This document shows positions 6,027 to 6,996 of a stretch of DNA of 6,996 nucleotides, piece by piece (position 1 is the stretch's first letter; each line of letters opens with the position of its first letter). The stretch covers positions 1 through 6,996 of the forward strand of contig JBOGFI010000147.1 in NCBI GenBank assembly GCA_050743365.1. Reading direction: 5' to 3'. Under the pieces are notes generated by a model. The model saw only the letters and a list, made by a program, of their open reading frames with translations, was not told the DNA's origin and did not search any database. Source of the stretch: JBOGFI01 sp050743365 (GTDB taxonomy: Bacteria; Actinomycetota; Acidimicrobiia; IMCC26256; JACDBD01). The position numbers were made by a program, and so were the translations under genes.

Positions 6027-6056
6027 CGACCCCGCCGACCCTGTCCGGCGGGGTCG
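6027..6056 (+). terminator. Strong hairpin terminator after hsp20
   Basis: CGACCCCGCCG and CGGCGGGGTCG form a perfect 11-bp stem around the 8-base loop ACCCTGTC, 19 bases after the hsp20 stop. No U-tract follows. Position and stability make it the likely end of the hsp20 transcript. Confidence 0.75.
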
Positions 6057-6070
6057 TCTCGCGCCCGACC

Positions 6071-6100
6071 TCGACTCGGCAACCCGAGGCGCGCTACAAC
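6071..6100 (+). promoter_or_regulatory. Possible promoter for the membrane/SH3 gene pair
   Basis: TCGACT (6071-6076; four of six match TTGACA) and TACAAC (6095-6100) are 18 bases apart, downstream of the hsp20 terminator and about 45 bases before the next start codon. The motifs are weak, so this is a candidate only. Confidence 0.3.
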
Positions 6101-6145
6101 ACCGCTGCGTCCGGCGTCGGGCGCCTGGTTCGAGGAGGTCCGCCT

Positions 6146-6679
6146 ATGGCCGAGACCGAGTCCGAGACCGCCGCGGAGCCGATGAGGCCGCTGCCGCTGG
6201 CGCCCATCGGCCGCGTCGCGGCCATCGCCGGGCCGGTGCTCGTGATCCTCTCCGGTTGGCTCGAGTGGATCGGGCGGAAGCTACCGGATTCGTCGAGCGC
6301 CTACGAGATCCCGGCCAAGTTCGTCATCGACAGTGAGGCCTCCCCCGGCGAGGGTGGCCTGAGCCTCGGGATCGTCATTCTCGTCGCGGGAGTGATCGGC
6401 CTGATCGGAGCCCTGGTGCCTCGAGCGAGGATCCTGATCTGGGTCAGCGGCGGGGTCACGGTAGTTGTCGCCCTGCTGTTTGCCTTTCAGTTCAACGACT
6501 TCATCGATCGGGTCAACCAGGCGTTCGGGCCGGGCTTCGGGGCACGCAACTCCCTCGGCGTCGGCGGCGTCCTCGCGGGCGCCGGAGGAGTGCTGACGCT
6601 GGTCGGCGCCGCCCTGATCGTCCTCGCGGCCCGGCGCGGCCCCGATGCCACGGAACACGAGACGCGAGGAGAAAGCTGA
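6146..6679 (+). CDS. Four-helix membrane protein of unknown function
   Basis: 177 residues and not a family I recognise. An acidic, Thr/Glu-rich N-terminus (MAETESETAAEP) precedes four hydrophobic segments at about residues 22-42, 71-91, 95-115 and 138-162. Segment four is very Gly-rich (LGVGGVLAGAGGVLTLVGAA). The first loop (43-70) carries Lys/Asp/Ser residues (AYEIPAKFVIDSEASPGEGG), and the second exposed loop has FNDFIDRVNQAF. The short C-terminal tail is charged. No catalytic motif is visible. The start is secure: GGAGG (6134-6138) lies 7 bases before ATG 6146. Its stop codon overlaps the next ATG by one base, so the two genes are almost certainly translated together and may act together at the membrane. 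The layout resembles small tetraspan proteins of actinobacteria, but no function should be assigned. Confidence 0.85.
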   Translation: MAETESETAAEPMRPLPLAPIGRVAAIAGPVLVILSGWLEWIGRKLPDSSSAYEIPAKFVIDSEASPGEGGLSLGIVILVAGVIGLIGALVPRARILIWVSGGVTVVVALLFAFQFNDFIDRVNQAFGPGFGARNSLGVGGVLAGAGGVLTLVGAALIVLAARRGPDATEHETRGES

Positions 6680-6996
6680 TGCCGTACCGGCCCACCCACC
6701 GCGCTCCCGACGACGGCATGCAGGCCTGGGACACCCCCGACGGCACGAAGCCGCCCGTGGCCGCGCTCGACGCCCGCCTCGATGTCGAGGTCGTCGAGCG
6801 CCAGGGCGCATGGGCACGGATCCTGTGCTCCAACGGCTGGTCGGCGTGGGTGGACGGGCGGCGCCTCGTCGAGATGAGCGCGGCCGCGGCTGCTCCCACG
6901 CCCGCTCCCACACCGGCGCCCGCGCCGACGCCGACTCCTACGCCCGCCGCGCCGACGCCGACTCCTGCGCCCGCCGCACCCGCGCCGGAGCCGACG
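6679..6996 (+). CDS. SH3-like domain protein with Pro/Ala/Thr-rich region (partial, C-terminus off window)
   Basis: 106 codons are visible and the frame is still open at the right edge. Residues 14-65 (MQAWDTPDGTKPPVAALDAR, then VEVVERQGAWARILCSNGWS and AWVDGRRLVE) look like a bacterial SH3 fold, with the pattern of small beta strands and the GAWARI...GWSAWVDGR core of SH3b/GW-type modules. Residues 68-106 are a low-complexity linker of Ala, Pro and Thr, including two 9-residue repeats of APTPTPTPA type. There is no signal peptide or N-terminal membrane helix, so the visible part looks cytoplasmic. More domains probably follow the linker. The start is ATG 6679, overlapping the upstream stop by one base, with AGGAG 7 bases before it (6667-6671). 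Coupling to the membrane protein suggests a shared role. The function is unknown. Confidence 0.8.
   Translation, partial: MPYRPTHRAPDDGMQAWDTPDGTKPPVAALDARLDVEVVERQGAWARILCSNGWSAWVDGRRLVEMSAAAAAPTPAPTPAPAPTPTPTPAAPTPTPAPAAPAPEPT
6922..6975 (+). repeat. Tandem 27-base repeat in the Pro/Thr-rich coding region
   Basis: Two directly adjacent 27-base units (6922-6948 and 6949-6975) differ at one base (A 6940 versus G 6967). Both are in frame, encoding APTPTPTPA and APTPTPAPA. This is recent duplication by slippage or recombination within the linker, and copy number may vary between strains. Confidence 0.85.

Noticed and set aside
1..6996. tRNA, rRNA, CRISPR array, insertion sequence or phage genes
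   Set aside because: No cloverleaf-like segments, regularly spaced repeats, transposase motifs or terminal inverted repeats were seen on either strand.

Overview
The window is about 70% GC. Its gene content points to a free-living actinobacterium: crotonyl-CoA carboxylase/reductase, methylmalonyl-CoA epimerase, GTG starts behind TANNNT boxes, and terminator hairpins without U-tracts. Acidimicrobiia is my best guess from general resemblance; nothing in the window proves it.

Layout from left to right. Positions 1-894 (-) hold the N-terminal 298 residues of a multi-pass membrane protein with a proline-rich tail, cut by the left edge. Positions 950-1568 (+) hold the broken remains of a large APC-superfamily permease: about 86 N-terminal codons joined out of frame to about 121 C-terminal codons, with the middle missing. 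A perfect hairpin at 1646-1670 separates it from the convergent thiolase (1687-2871, -). Across a 93-bp divergent gap lie ccr (2965-4311, +) and a methylmalonyl-CoA epimerase (4319-4735, +). An alpha/beta-hydrolase pseudogene follows (4738-5474): two one-base frameshifts, an internal deletion that removes the region of the catalytic acid, and no ATG/GTG/TTG start. Next is an unusually A-rich leader with an extended -10 box and three imperfect tandem repeats, then an Hsp20 gene (5576-6007) and a strong hairpin (6027-6056). The right end has a four-helix membrane protein (6146-6679) overlapping by one base with an SH3-like protein whose Pro/Ala/Thr-rich tail runs off the window (6679-6996).

The thiolase, Ccr and epimerase form a coherent metabolic unit. 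Thiolase makes acetoacetyl-CoA from two acetyl-CoA. Ccr carboxylates crotonyl-CoA to ethylmalonyl-CoA. The epimerase interconverts the stereoisomers of methylmalonyl-CoA and, in this pathway, also ethylmalonyl-CoA. This is the core of the ethylmalonyl-CoA route and a source of extender units. All catalytic residues I can place are present in the three proteins. 

I found no evidence of a new multi-gene system, mobile element, CRISPR array or RNA gene. The observations most worth checking are the two genes that keep both ends but lost their interiors (real decay or assembly error) and the repeated, A-rich hsp20 leader.
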